Origin: Trogon surrucura
Lineage: Eukaryota; Chordata; Aves; Trogoniformes; Trogonidae
Direction: 5' to 3'
DNA: 64,000 nucleotides
NCBI GenBank assembly: GCA_020746105.1
Contig: CM036618.1
Location: 18,831,001 to 18,895,000, forward strand
The first letter of the stretch is position 1. Each line of letters starts with the position of its first letter. The translations under genes were made by a program, and so were the position numbers. Below are positions 49,059-60,253 of this stretch, in pieces. The notes beneath the pieces are model-generated. The model worked only from the letters and a program-made list of their open reading frames with translations, was not told where the DNA came from and did no database searches.

Positions 49059-51408
49059 AAATGATTTTGTGTTACTTGTCTAATTGTAGAATGCCCTGAT
49101 TTGTTCTATTTTTCTTCTCTCTATGAGACCCTGGTGCCTCCTATCTCTATCTCTGTTTTCTTAAGAAAATATCTTGTGACAAATTTGAGATTTTACCACA
49201 GTATCATAGGTGAAAAACAATGACATTTAGAAATGGAAAAAAGCGCTAGCTAGGATTCAGATTCAATTTCTGCTCAACTGTTGGTCCTTGGAAGAGGTCA
49301 TCATGGCCTGTGTGTCGACGAATGCCAGTTTGCATGGCTCGGCTGCCCTGGAGAAGGGCTCTGGGACAGAAAGCCTCCACTCCCCTCTCTTGCCCAGGTG
49401 AGCAGGGAGTGAGCAGCAGAAGGAAAGAGGTTTGGAAGAACTGAGAGCAGGTCTCTGACTTCCCTGGATCAATGCCAGCCTGTCTCCTGTGCAACCTCAA
49501 GGCTGAACAAGTTAATCCATGAGCAGATATAACATGGGGCTGGGGATGGATTGGGTTGACTGGGACAGAAGAAGCACTGAGCGGTGTAGGAGTGATAAAA
49601 GTAGCACAGGAGTCATTCTGACCTCAATACTTGCCCACATCCAATTTGCTGACGTATGACTTCAGTCCTAGGACATGATTTTTTGTTTGCTGGAAATTCT
49701 ACATTGTTCATCACCTTTCAGAGAATCATACTAGGAGCAGAAGTCTTTCTGCACATCCGGCAGAAACATAGTGGAATTGGGAGCCACAGTGTCAGACAGA
49801 GGAAATTTCTTTTAACCTGAAGCTTACTTGTTTCATACTGGCTTGTCTGTATGTATTGCTGGGCTGACCACTGTATTCTGGTGAATTGAGAAATTTTATT
49901 GTTTGGACAGTCAACAGGACACACTGGTAAGGACTGTGTGCTTAATAACATTTAGATGTGTTTTGTAAGTCCTCAAAATGTTGAGCCTGTGTTCTGAGAC
50001 ACAGTGCAGGCACTGACCAAATGTTGAGCCTGTGTTCTGAGACACAGTGCAGGCACTGACCAATTGTTCAGCTTTCTATACTATATGAATTTGGAGCAAT
50101 CACAGTGAAAGCAAGAGAAACTCTAGTGATATGAAATACTGGATTACTGTACTCCTAAAAAAAAGAGGAATAAGTAACACCTAAATCCTCACATAATGCA
50201 CTTCTCACACATGGTTAATGCAGTGTGAATTCAGAAGAAATATAGAAAACTAAACCAGGGAGAGCAGATCATGGTTGACATCAGACACTGCAGGAATTTT
50301 TGTATTTTCTTCAGCATTTCCTCAGAGATTGAGAAGCACAGCTGACATGTTCAAATGAGGTAATTTCCTTATCCTTGAAGTCAGTGTAACATGCACTTGG
50401 TCACTTCAACTAGATGAAGTGATATACATAGGAACTGCCATCTTCATTAAAGACAGTAAGATATAAGACCTCATGCGCTTTTAAGAATTTGCACCTTTCT
50501 CACTGCTGGTAAAACATACAAATGGTGGGATGTGTAATTGGTGAGTTAAGATGTCAGTGTACAAATTCTCATCAGCCAAGAATCACAGAGGTATCAGGTC
50601 TTATAAGAAATCCTCTCTAAACAAAAGTTTAATGGAAAAACTCACACAGACTGTTGTGATACACCACTCTGAACTTTGGGGTAGCTTTGGAATAGCCAAG
50701 TTTACACAATTGTGATATTCTCATGCCTGTGAGGCTTATAAGGGTCTTGACATCACAAAACACCGAAATGTCTTTAATGTGGACAGTCTTAGATTTGATT
50801 TATTTTGATTATTTTTTTTTTTTTGTATCTGGATCTGACAGAAATGCCATACACTTCTCTGTGAAGGTGCAAATGATGTTAAAAATATAGAAATTGAAGG
50901 AGGTAATAAGGTGTATGGTGGCACTGCTAAGCTGAGCACCAAAGAGGTACCTGTCACAAACCTATGTAGGTGTGAAGAAGACTGTGTGTGGGAGGACACG
51001 TGAAAGATTTGACTTTTGTAAGGGGATATCAAACTTAACATCCCATCTAGGAGAGGCTTTTTCAGCTTCAGACCTAAAAAGTGTAACATCGTCTCTGTAA
51101 ATCTGATTATTTTCAAGGATCTTCCACTCTTAGGTTTCATTAGCAGGAAAACTCAGCACTGTTAGGAGAAGTAATGTATAAAATCTCAGGAAGATGCTGG
51201 TTTCCGAAAGCTAAAACCATATACAAAACACCAATGTACTGAGTGGTGGCACAGCCCTTCAGGAGTAAGGATTTCCAGTGCAAATTCGATGGCAAAAATA
51301 TATATTTTGTTTCCAAGTGCTTTTCTTAGCTTTTATGCTAAAAAAAAAAAAATGCTTTTGACCAGTCCTGAAGACAAAAAGCCTGACTGCATGCAGGTAA
51401 ATCTCTGC
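49059..51408. other. Unique non-coding DNA, about 2.3 kb
   Basis: Contains the 43-bp tandem duplication at 49976 and a T-run near 50811-50824. A GC-richer patch at 49280-49480 and a minus frame at 50736-51140 (134 codons) are not recognised. Confidence 0.55.
49976..50061 (+). repeat. Exact two-copy 43-bp tandem duplication
   Basis: The 43-base unit containing TTGAGCCTGTGTTCTGAGAC and ACAGTGCAGGCACTGACC appears twice head-to-tail without a single difference. Perfect identity indicates a recent event, which may still vary in copy number among individuals. The unit is not a known repeat to me. Confidence 0.95.
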
Positions 51409-52476
51409 TGGGTTAAGAACTGGCTGGAGGGCTGGGCCCAGAGAGTGCTGGTGAATGGGGCTGCATCTAGCTGACGACCAGTCACTAGTGGTGTCCCCCA
51501 GGGGTCAGTGTTAGGTCCAGTCCTGTTTAACATCTTTATTGATGATTTAGATGAGGGGCTTGAGACCGTCATCAGCAAATTTGCTGATGACACCAAGTTG
51601 GGAGGGAGTGTCGACCTGCTGGAAGGCAGGAGTGCTCTGCAGAGAGATCTGGATAGACTGGAGAAATGGGCTGATTCCAATGGGATGAAGTTCAACAAGG
51701 CCAAGTGCCGGGTCCTGCACTTTGGCCACAACAACCCCCTGCAGCTCTACAGGCTGAGCACAGAGTGGCTGGAGAGCAACCAGGCAGAAAGGCACCTGGG
51801 GATACTAACTGACAGGAAGCTCGACATGAGCCAACAGTGTGCCCAGGTGGCCAAGAAGGCCAATGGTATCCTGGCCTGTATCAAAAATAGCGTGGTCAGC
51901 AGGACAAGGGAAGTGATCCTTCCCCTGTACTCTGCATTGGTGAGGCCACACCTGGAGTATTGTGTTCAGTTCTGGGCCCCTCAGTTCAGGAAAGATATTG
52001 AAGTGCTGGAGCAGGTCCAGAGAAGAGCAACAAGACTGGTGAAGGGACTGGAACACAAGACCTATGGGAAGAGGCTGAGGGAGCTGGGGTTGTTTAGTCT
52101 GGAGGAGGCTTAGAGGTGACCTCATCACTCTCTATAACTACCTGAAGGGAAGTTATAGCCAGGTGGGGATTGGTCTCTTCTCCCAGGCAGTTATCAACAG
52201 GACAAGGGGGCACAGACTTAAGCTCTGCCAGGGGAAATTTAGGCTGGATATTAGAAAGAACTTCTTTACAGAGAGAGTGGTCAGGCATTGGAATGGCCTG
52301 CCCAGGGAGGTGGTGGATTCACCGTCCCTGGAGGTTTTTAAACCGAGGTTGGACATGGCACTTAGTGCCATGATCTAGTAAACGGACTGGAGTTGGACCA
52401 AGGGTTGGACTTGATGACCTCTGAGGTCTTTTCCAACCCAACTGATTCTATGATTCTATGATTCTATGATTCTATG
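51409..52476 (+). mobile_element. CR1 LINE, young copy B of a near-identical pair
   Basis: This is a longer truncation than copy A and starts in the codons for WVKNWLEGWAQRVLVNGAAS. A Trp-to-stop change (TGA, 51472-51474) follows. The frame from 51508 has [20 protein letters not shown] and [16 protein letters not shown], with an intact FADD reverse-transcriptase box, then [20 protein letters not shown] and [20 protein letters not shown]. It ends at 52113 with LFSLEEA, at the same 5-base deletion as copy A. The C-terminus resumes in another frame (52163-52378). The tail has about four ATTCTATG units. Confidence 0.95.
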
Positions 52477-53926
52477 TACGTGGAAAAGGGCAAAGGAGGA
52501 TTCTGCGTAGAGAACACCCTTTCACTAGACAGTACTTTCGCTGAAGGCTGTGAAGCCAGGAATATGATTGTATTTCTCATTTGCGCTTCCCTATGTTGAA
52601 GCAATGTGAAGTTTTATGTGCCTAGGGAAGAGCGTGGGGAAGTGGAGAAGTTTTGAGAGAGAAAGTGTCAGATCTATAGCTACACATAGTGTTAACACAT
52701 GCTTGGGCTCCCACTCTCTTCATTCTCTCCTCTACATCACCTGCCTGCTGAGTTGAACTTCCTGGAGGTGGTGAGGCAACATGGCAAGGAAGGACTGTTT
52801 TTCCAGCTCTGGCAAAACACAAGGAAAAGTGTAAATGGGCCAGCTGATACAAGGGATGTTAGGATTTCAGGATAGACATAGCTTCTTCTGCATTTAATTT
52901 CCAGTGTTCAGCAACATATTAATCAGGTACATTATACCCTCAACTCCTTTTCCAAGCACACAGGAGGTTTAAAATATATTGGAATACAGGTAATCCACTG
53001 AAGATCTTCCCCAGCTGAATATCACTTTTGTTGCCTACACAAAGTACGTTCCTGTGATTTGCACGTAGCAGCTTATTTCTTAGCATTGATTCGGTTTGGT
53101 ACAGTATTGACACTCCAGATTCTGAGTCTTCTGATTTCAATGGTAATTGCAGGTGCTCAACATCTTTTAAAACATGAATAAAAGTACTGTAGGTGATTAG
53201 GTCCCTAAAATTATAATACCGAGTCAGGCATTGAGCCATCTGACCAAAACTACTGTCTTTGAAGGCAATTGCTTCTAAGCACAATCCAAGACAACTGCAG
53301 GCAGAATATAATATGGGCTATATTTAAGCCTTCTAATCAGTGTTAGAGTTTAGATAAAACTCTGAGGAAGTAGTTTGCTATGATTTCAATAGCTGCGTTA
53401 GCTGTTCTGACTCTAGATTCTTGCCATCCATGTAAACATACATTTTCCCTTTGAGTCTTACCACTCACAAACCTCAACTATTTACAAACACTAAGAAGTA
53501 GGTCACTCCCACTTCTTCAGATCCTGAAGCTGTAATGAAGTGTAAACATAAATGCATTCCTGTTGAGCTGATCATGAGTCAACTTTTATTCTCACACCTA
53601 TCTGAGGAACTGAATCCTAAACAGGGAATGTATGCAAAACTGCAGACAGAAAGGGTTGGAAAGGCATGCATTACAAGCCTGTTGTTAATCTAGCCTTCTA
53701 CTTTATTGCGCTCACCACTTTGTAATCTTTCTTTATGCCATTGTTCCTTTTATGTCTGTTTCCCCTTCCATATCACTGGTCTTGGTTAGCAGATTTCATT
53801 CCCATTCGGTAGCTAATCCTTGCTCAGTGACTAATCATTCCTGTTTTCAGGAATATAATATTCCCAAATAATCACCTTTAAAATGAGATTTTTATCATAG
53901 CTGGACTCTCCTGAATCATTAGTTTT
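52477..53926. other. Unassigned DNA between CR1 and SINE
   Basis: One minus-strand frame of 114 codons (52940-53284) looks somewhat protein-like but matches no family I know. Part of it overlaps an ancient-repeat-like motif at 53120-53162, so it is more likely repeat-derived. Nothing else is recognised. Confidence 0.5.
53120..53162. repeat. Possible relic of an ancient amniote repeat
   Basis: On the minus strand TTGAGCACCTGCAATTACCA followed by TTGAAATCAGA resembles the GAGCACCTGCA.CTCCCATTGAAGTCAATGG core of an old amniote repeat. Degraded; from memory. Confidence 0.35.
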
Positions 53927-54055
53927 CACAGAATCACAGAATCACAGAACGGCCTGGGCTGGAAGGGACCTCAGAGATCATTTTAATCCAACCTCCCTGT
54001 TGTGGGCAGGGACGCCACCTCTCGACTAGGTCAGGCAACACGTGAGAACCGAACG

Positions 54056-54066
54056 GGAATCGAACC
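54056..54066 (-). promoter_or_regulatory. RNA polymerase III B box of the SINE
   Basis: The minus strand reads GGTTCGATTCC, an exact fit to the B-box consensus GGTTCGANNCC. Its preservation suggests a not very old copy. Confidence 0.88.
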
Positions 54067-54099
54067 CGCGACCTTTGGTGTTTCAAGCACCACGCTCAA

Positions 54100-54111
54100 C
54101 CCACTGAGCTA
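54100..54111 (-). promoter_or_regulatory. RNA polymerase III A box of the SINE
   Basis: The minus strand reads TAGCTCAGTGGG, which fits the A-box consensus TRGCNNAGTGG. It sits 9 bases from the element start, as in tRNA genes. Confidence 0.88.
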
Positions 54112-54120
54112 AACCGGCCC

Positions 54121-55445
54121 TCAATTACAAAAAGTCTCTGGGTATTTTAAAGTATGAAGACAATGGAAGAGTAAAAAATTGTTTCTCATTATAAATATAA
54201 TGTAGCTGTGGCATTTTTTAATGGCAGTAAAGCATAAGTAATTAGAGCTCAGAGCTGGTATCTGAAGTGGTAAGAGCCCTTAGTCTCTTAAGAGACACAT
54301 TTGATCATTATAAATTCTGATGTTAATCTGACCAAACATATATACATATATACATATGGATATACAACGGAGCAAGTCTCTTTGTGCTCTCTCTGTAATC
54401 AAAACAGTGAGAAATACTTCACAGTAAAAGTTCTCAGGTTTATTTTGGATACCCTTTTTAGGACAAGAAGTGGTATGCCTTAAAAAACTTGCAATATGTA
54501 CAACTACTTCACTCAGATAAATCTGATTTTTGTCCCCAATTCTCCACAGTTCATGGCCTGACACGTTGACGCAAAGGGAAAGGGGTCCTTCATGATAAAG
54601 CCATAATGCAGTGATGAGCTGCAGAGGAAAGCTCAGGGAGTATATGCCCTGTGTGGGCCTATGGTCGCTTTTGTCTCTCTCTGGTAAATTTTTGCCTGTG
54701 CACAATTTAAAGCTACTGATGAATTAGGACCAGAAACCTTTTGCACCTTCATGCATGGACATATGTACTCATGCATCTCCCGTGAATATCAGTAGGAAAA
54801 ACCGTTTGCACCAGAGAGACAATATACACCATTGCTGATCACATTCCTCCTTGATTTTTTCATTTTCTTTCCAATTCCTTCAAGCTTTGATGACTCATAT
54901 TTTCCTTTCACTGTTAGTCTAGTACAAAATAATTTCAAGCACTGCAGGTCTGCCCGCAATAATGGCCATGCTAAATGCCATTGTGTGGTTTGGATCTTCA
55001 CAAATCAAAGCTGTTACCTTCTTTCCTGCTCAAAGGTTATAGGTCTAATAATCAGAGTGGCCCCTTGATGAGCACATTGAGATCCAGTTTGCATGCCTTA
55101 ATGGCAACGATAAGAATAAAATTGTAGCTCTTTGTAGCAATCTTTTTTTGATATGGTGTTAACTTTGCATTGTGTGAGGTTAAAGTGTGGTTATTATATC
55201 CTTGGATGCCAGCAGAATTTCACTCATAAGCAAAATGTGGAAGATCTGGCCTCATGAGACATTCTGAAACTCTTGTTTAAAGAAAACTGTGATGCAGAAG
55301 GCACTGGACAAAAGACCTCTATATTTTCTGTTTCAGTCAGCTATGGGATTATTATCCGAGGCTACTAGACTAGTAGGACATCCTTCCCGTAACCAGTGAT
55401 CCAGGTCAGACCAGTGTGTGAACACAGGACTGTACCTTACGACTT
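54121..55445. other. Unassigned AT-rich DNA, about 1.3 kb
   Basis: Contains a short TATACATA microsatellite at about 54337-54365. The 141-codon minus frame at 54280-54705 is not recognised and crosses that microsatellite. Confidence 0.55.
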
Positions 55446-56495
55446 CAGTGCACCTTCCCTGGTACAACTTTAGACTATTTCCTCTCATCACTTGTTACTT
55501 GGGAGAAGAGACTGACGCCCACCTCAGTGCAACCTCCTTTCAGGTAGTTGCAGAGAGTGAGGAGGTCTCCCCTGAGCCTCCTTTTTCCAGGCTAAACAAC
55601 CCCAGTTTCCTCAGCTGCTTCTCCTAAGACGTGCTCTAGACCCTGCACCAGCTGTGTTGCCCTTCTCTGCACATACTCTAGTGCCTCAATGTCTTTCTCG
55701 TAGTGAGGGGCCCAAAACTGAACACGGAATTTGAGGTGCAGCCTCACCAGTGCTGAGTACAAGGGCACAATCCCTTCCCTACTTCTGCTGGCCACACTAT
55801 TTCTGATACAGGCCAGGATGCTGTTGGCCTTCTTGGCCACTTGGGCACACTGCTGGCTCGTGTTCAACCAGCTGTTGACCAACACCCCCAGGTCTTTTTC
55901 TGTCTGGCAGCTTTGCAGATGATTTTTGTGCCCAGCACAGAGAGCACCTGTCCAAGCCATAAGCAGCTAGTTTGTCCGGGAGAATGCTGTGGGAGATGGT
56001 GTCAAAGGCTTTTCTAAAGGCCAGGTAGCCAATATCAACATCCTTGCCCTCATTCCCTAAGCTAGTCACCTTGTCATAGGAGGACATTGGATTAGTTAAG
56101 CAGATCCTGCCTCTCATAAACCCCTGCTGACTGGGCCTGATCATCTGGTTGTCCTGCATGTACTGCGTGATGGCACTCAAGCTGATCTGCTCCATCAGCC
56201 TTCCCAGCACTGAAGTCAAACTCACAGGCCTGTAGTTTCCTGGACCCTCCTTCTGGCCCTTCTTTTAGACAGGTGCCACATTGGCTCACTTCCAATCTGC
56301 TGGGACTTTCCTGGTCAGCAGGCACTGCTGGTAAATGGTGAAAAGTGGCTTGATAAGCACCTCTGCCACCTCTTTCAGAGCTCTTGGGTGGATTCCATCC
56401 ATTCCCATAAACTTGTGTATGTTTATGTGTTGCAGCAGGTCACTGACCATCTCTTCCTGGATTGCGGGGGGATCATTCTGCTCCTGGTCCCTATC
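55446..56495 (-). mobile_element. CR1 LINE on minus strand with internal deletion and lost 3' end
   Basis: On the minus strand, from right to left, the copy carries the pre-RT blocks (QQGFMRGRICLTNPMSSYDK at about 56130; YLAFRKAFDTISHSILPDKL at about 55990). It then jumps at about 55925-55940 directly to [20 protein letters not shown], and continues with [20 protein letters not shown] and [20 protein letters not shown]. The missing piece, about 0.4 kb by comparison with other copies, includes the FADD active-site region. The 3' UTR and 8-bp tail are absent at the left end, which is unusual for CR1. Additional frame shifts are present. The 122- and 142-codon frames here are fragments of ORF2. 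Confidence 0.9.
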
Positions 56496-59400
56496 TTCTT
56501 TTGTCTTACAGAATTACCTCCCATATGTAAGGAATGGCAGAAAACACTGGACAAGTGGAAGAAGAGCAAAAAAGGAATGAGAAATAGGAGAAGGAACATC
56601 AAGGACAGAGGAAGAGTTCCATGAGGGAGCAGATATCTGTTGCAGCTGTGGGGAACCCATGCTGGATTAGGGGAAGAGAAGAGGTGAGAGGAGGGAACAG
56701 CAGAGTGTACTGACCATAACCTCCCACCACCACCATCCCATCATCCCTGCACCACGTGAGGATGTAAAGGAATTAGAAATGAAGGTGAGAAGTGGACCCT
56801 GGGAAAGAGAAGGTGTTCCTTTCAATGTTTGCCTTTTTGTTTCACACTACAGAGATTATTAATTACATTTTTATTTGAATTGTCTAGAAATTCAGTTAAT
56901 TTTCCTTGGGTCAAGTCTGTTTTACCTAAACAGTAACCAGTAAGGAATCTCTCTGTCTTTATCTCAACTCATGAGCTTTCTCATTCCTCCTCTTCTTGCC
57001 TGGTCCTGCTGTGAGGGGTAAGGTGCAGGGGTGACTGAGTGGCTGATTGGGATTTTATCTCTTAGACAAGGCTGACCCACCACACTGCATCTAGTTTTTA
57101 ATACGGTATCATTTGCAGTTTGAATACCTGAAATACTTATTTAATTTTAGGCTACAGTTTTTCGCTTGGGTGTACTGTGAAATCTGATTGTAAATTTGCA
57201 AAGCATTAATTGTTGCATATTTAAGGTTTTTCTCTGAATTACAGAAAAGCACTAGTACTTAGCATTAGTCTTTAATCTCAATAATTTAAGGAGCAGAATA
57301 AAAACACAAACCAAAAAGAAACAAGACAATTACTATTGAGAAAAGGGGGTTGAGATGTGATTATTCTGCATTTTTAAACTGTTGCGTGTAAAGATGGAAC
57401 AGTATCACTTGCAGAAACTGACTCCAGAAATCTCTGTGAATGACTTGCAGATCTGAGGGGACTGTTTTGGCCAGAGATGAAGTGAAATAAGAATAATCTT
57501 AATTTATCTTTGGGCAGTTCTTGATATACAGCTTAAAATTCTTTGAAGTGCTTAAACAAGTTTAATACATTAAGGAAATAGTCTCCGAACAGACTTTTTT
57601 TCCAGAGCAATTATAATTCCATAGATTCAAATTCCTCCTTTTTTACAAGTAAAAACAATAAAATGGAGCATATGTAAGCTTTTTAAATGGTATCTGTTGG
57701 AAATAAAATCAGTCCATTAAGTCCATTTCATGCATTTTTCATATGTTTTGGACTTTCTAAAAGGACCATCTTCCAAAAATTATATTAAATGATGCCTTGA
57801 GAAGCAAAAAAAATCCCACAAATCTTGGTTTTGTGTTACTGCTAAATTGCTTCCCGTGCATTTGATTAGTTTCTTGCATAAGATTGCATTATTCAGTGCT
57901 TGTGCTTTTTTTTTCACTGCTATTTCTAGCCCGTGTTCTTCTTTACTCACCTCTGGGAGAGGAAATCATTTGACAGATATTACCACCTGCTGAGGTAGAA
58001 ACTTGGGAGACTGGCCTAAAATTAAACAAGTTACTGACCTAAAAAATCTAGTTGGGTTGTCTGCTGGAACTGAGCGTGATATCTCAAAGACAGGTGCCTA
58101 CTGGCTGGAGCTAAAGGACCACTCACCGAGAGGCAGCAGGGAAGTCGTGCCCCCATGAGTCTGGACTAGCTAATGAAGAAAGACACTGACTCACACTGGC
58201 TTTGTAGACCTCTGCCCTCTGTGGGCGGGAAAGATTGCTGTGTCACCTGGGCTGGGCTGCGGTGTAAACAGGCAGTAGAACTTCTTACAAAACTAGATTA
58301 AATCTGGGTAATGGGAAGGGTCTCTGGGGTTTATATCCCTGCATGCCAGAAAAATATTCAGTTATGAAAGGAAAAAAATTAGGATTTTTTTTTTTCCCTT
58401 GTATGGTATAGCTGTACATGCTGAAGTAGCTGATGTTAATTGTGTTGAACTTCATTCTACTGAATGCCCTTCCTTGTTAAAACAGTATTTGAAACAAAAC
58501 CTTTTCTATTAAAAAGAATTTCGTGTTAATGGTTCCAAATAGTGATTTGTGTAATGCTTTCAGTTCTTTAAATACCCTAATACGTAGGAAAAAATATCTT
58601 GTATTTCTTAATTCAGCACACAGCTATTGTAGGTTTTTCTTTGACAGCCAAATTCTCTCCTTTTTCCTCAGACTTGTTTTCCCTTTGCAGGCATCACTGA
58701 TCAAAACACTTTGTTGTGACACAGAGAGTTCCTTGAGTCTTGTCTAGTACGTCACCTTCCTCATCCCTATCCTTGAACTCTTCCTTGTATTTCCATACCC
58801 TGGTTGTAGAGTGAATCCAAGAACTGGTTGCAATCATTTCACTATGTCTGTGTTCAAGAATTGTATCAGTTAAACTCTTCATTTTTTTTTATGTTCATGT
58901 TTATGTAATTGTGGGTTTATGAGTGTGCATTAGAAGGAAACACTAGGAAAATGTCCATATTTTGTTAATGCTTCCAGTATTTCATCTGATGTTCCTGGGC
59001 AGTTAGGTTTTAAGGTTGGGGTACTTTTCTTTCAAAAGGCCCACTTGTATTTTCTACTTTTTAATGTCACATTGTGGTTGTACAAAACTCAGCATAATCT
59101 GTATTGATAGAATATATGAATAAATGTATATTGGAAATGCCACCATTTCTCTGATACATATACATTTGTTATAGAACAATGTCCTGTAGTATATAGGACA
59201 TTATTATCCATCTGACAAGCTGTTGTAAACTACTTCAGATATTTTAAGCCAGATTTCAACAGATATTTAATAGCCAAAGAAGGAAAAGTGTACACTAAAG
59301 AATTTACAAAAGCATGTACTCTGTTTCACAAGAGTTAGGTAAGTAGCATGTGAAAGTCAGCACATATGTATGTCATATTTGCTACTCACCGTGTAAATTA

Positions 59401-60183
59401 CTGTTAGTTGAATGTGTAAAATTGTCTTATCATGCCTAATCTGCAAGCACGTGATGGATCTATCTCCAAAAGGGGTTCTCACAAATTCTGAAGTTTGAAC
59501 TTCTCCTGCTTGAGTTAATATTCCCTCTGTGGTGGAGACAGAGATGATCCTGCTCTCATAGACTGACTTGATATTTCATTTTTCTTTTGCATCACAAAGA
59601 GGCAGACACTGCTGAGGCCTTGAAGTCAGCTACTAGTTCTCAGCTTGCACATTAATTGATCTAGAGATACCTTTAGTTTTCCTTCAGTTTCTGGTGTGAA
59701 GACCACCAAAGAAGCAGCTCTTTGCTCTGTACAGAGTCACCACAAATTACAGACACAGTTATAGATAGATATAGTTGGATCACTTTTATTAAGCTGGTGT
59801 AGCCTAGATAATACGTCCTTTCACAAGCTATGGGAAAAAGTGCTTCCACTGATGTGGTTTATCTCCCTACAAGAAGTGTAAAAGAAAATTGGGTTTACAG
59901 CCTTCTTGATTTTAGTTCGATTTGCACTGGTGAAAAGGTAAATTCCTGTAATTTTTTAAAGAGGTTGTTCTTGCTTTGAGTAAGAAGTTCTGCATTGTGG
60001 ATTGAGTAGTGTTTTGCCAACTAAGAAGCAATACTCATCGTAAAAGTTGAGAAGTGAACTACAATTACGCCAAAGCTACCACTTCTCATTCCTCTTTCTT
60101 CTTCCTTATGAAGCTTTATCCTTTGAAAAAGGTTCTGCAACTTTGGTAGTGAAACTCTAAACTGAAGAAAGAAGAAGAGAAGG
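56496..60183. other. Unique non-coding DNA, about 3.7 kb
   Basis: AT-rich DNA, with a mildly GC-richer patch at about 58050-58270. I see no gene or recognised repeat. Confidence 0.6.
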
Positions 60184-60205
60184 TGGGAAGGCAGGAGGGC
60201 AGGAA

Positions 60206-60240
<35 letters not shown>

Positions 60241-60253
60241 AGGAAGGAAGGAC
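60184..60253 (+). repeat. (GGCA)n / (GGAA)n microsatellite abutting a CR1
   Basis: Eight or so GGCA units are flanked by GGAA/AGGG variants. The array ends exactly where CR1 coding sequence starts (GGACTTGTGCAAGGCATTTG). It opens a misleading reading frame ([16 protein letters not shown]...) that fuses with ORF2. Confidence 0.9.

Larger units (their letters stand above)
53927..54120 (-). mobile_element. tRNA-head/CR1-tail SINE (TguSINE1-like), apparently full length
   Basis: Read on the minus strand, this 194-bp element starts GGGCCGGTTTAGCTCAGTGG. It continues through a complete tRNA-like cloverleaf sequence to about 54048, and then through a CR1 3' UTR (GTCCCTGCCCACAACAGGGA) to three CTGTGATT-type tail units. 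Head and B box resemble tRNA-Ile, and this composition is what I know of TguSINE1 from songbirds. The anticodon stem TGGTG/CACCA pairs perfectly, but the loop is CTTGAAA, reading TGA where Ile-AAT would be expected. The CR1 half matches the 3' end of the CR1 at 61.3 kb. Such SINEs encode no protein, are transcribed by RNA polymerase III and use CR1 reverse transcriptase. Confidence 0.88.

Noticed and set aside
52940-53284. A 114-codon minus-strand host gene or exon
   Set aside because: No recognisable family, and part of it overlaps a motif of ancient amniote repeats; it is kept only as unassigned DNA.
54048-54120. A functional tRNA gene on the minus strand
   Set aside because: It is fused to a CR1 3' end with tail units, the acceptor stem is imperfect and the anticodon loop is altered, so it is the head of a SINE.
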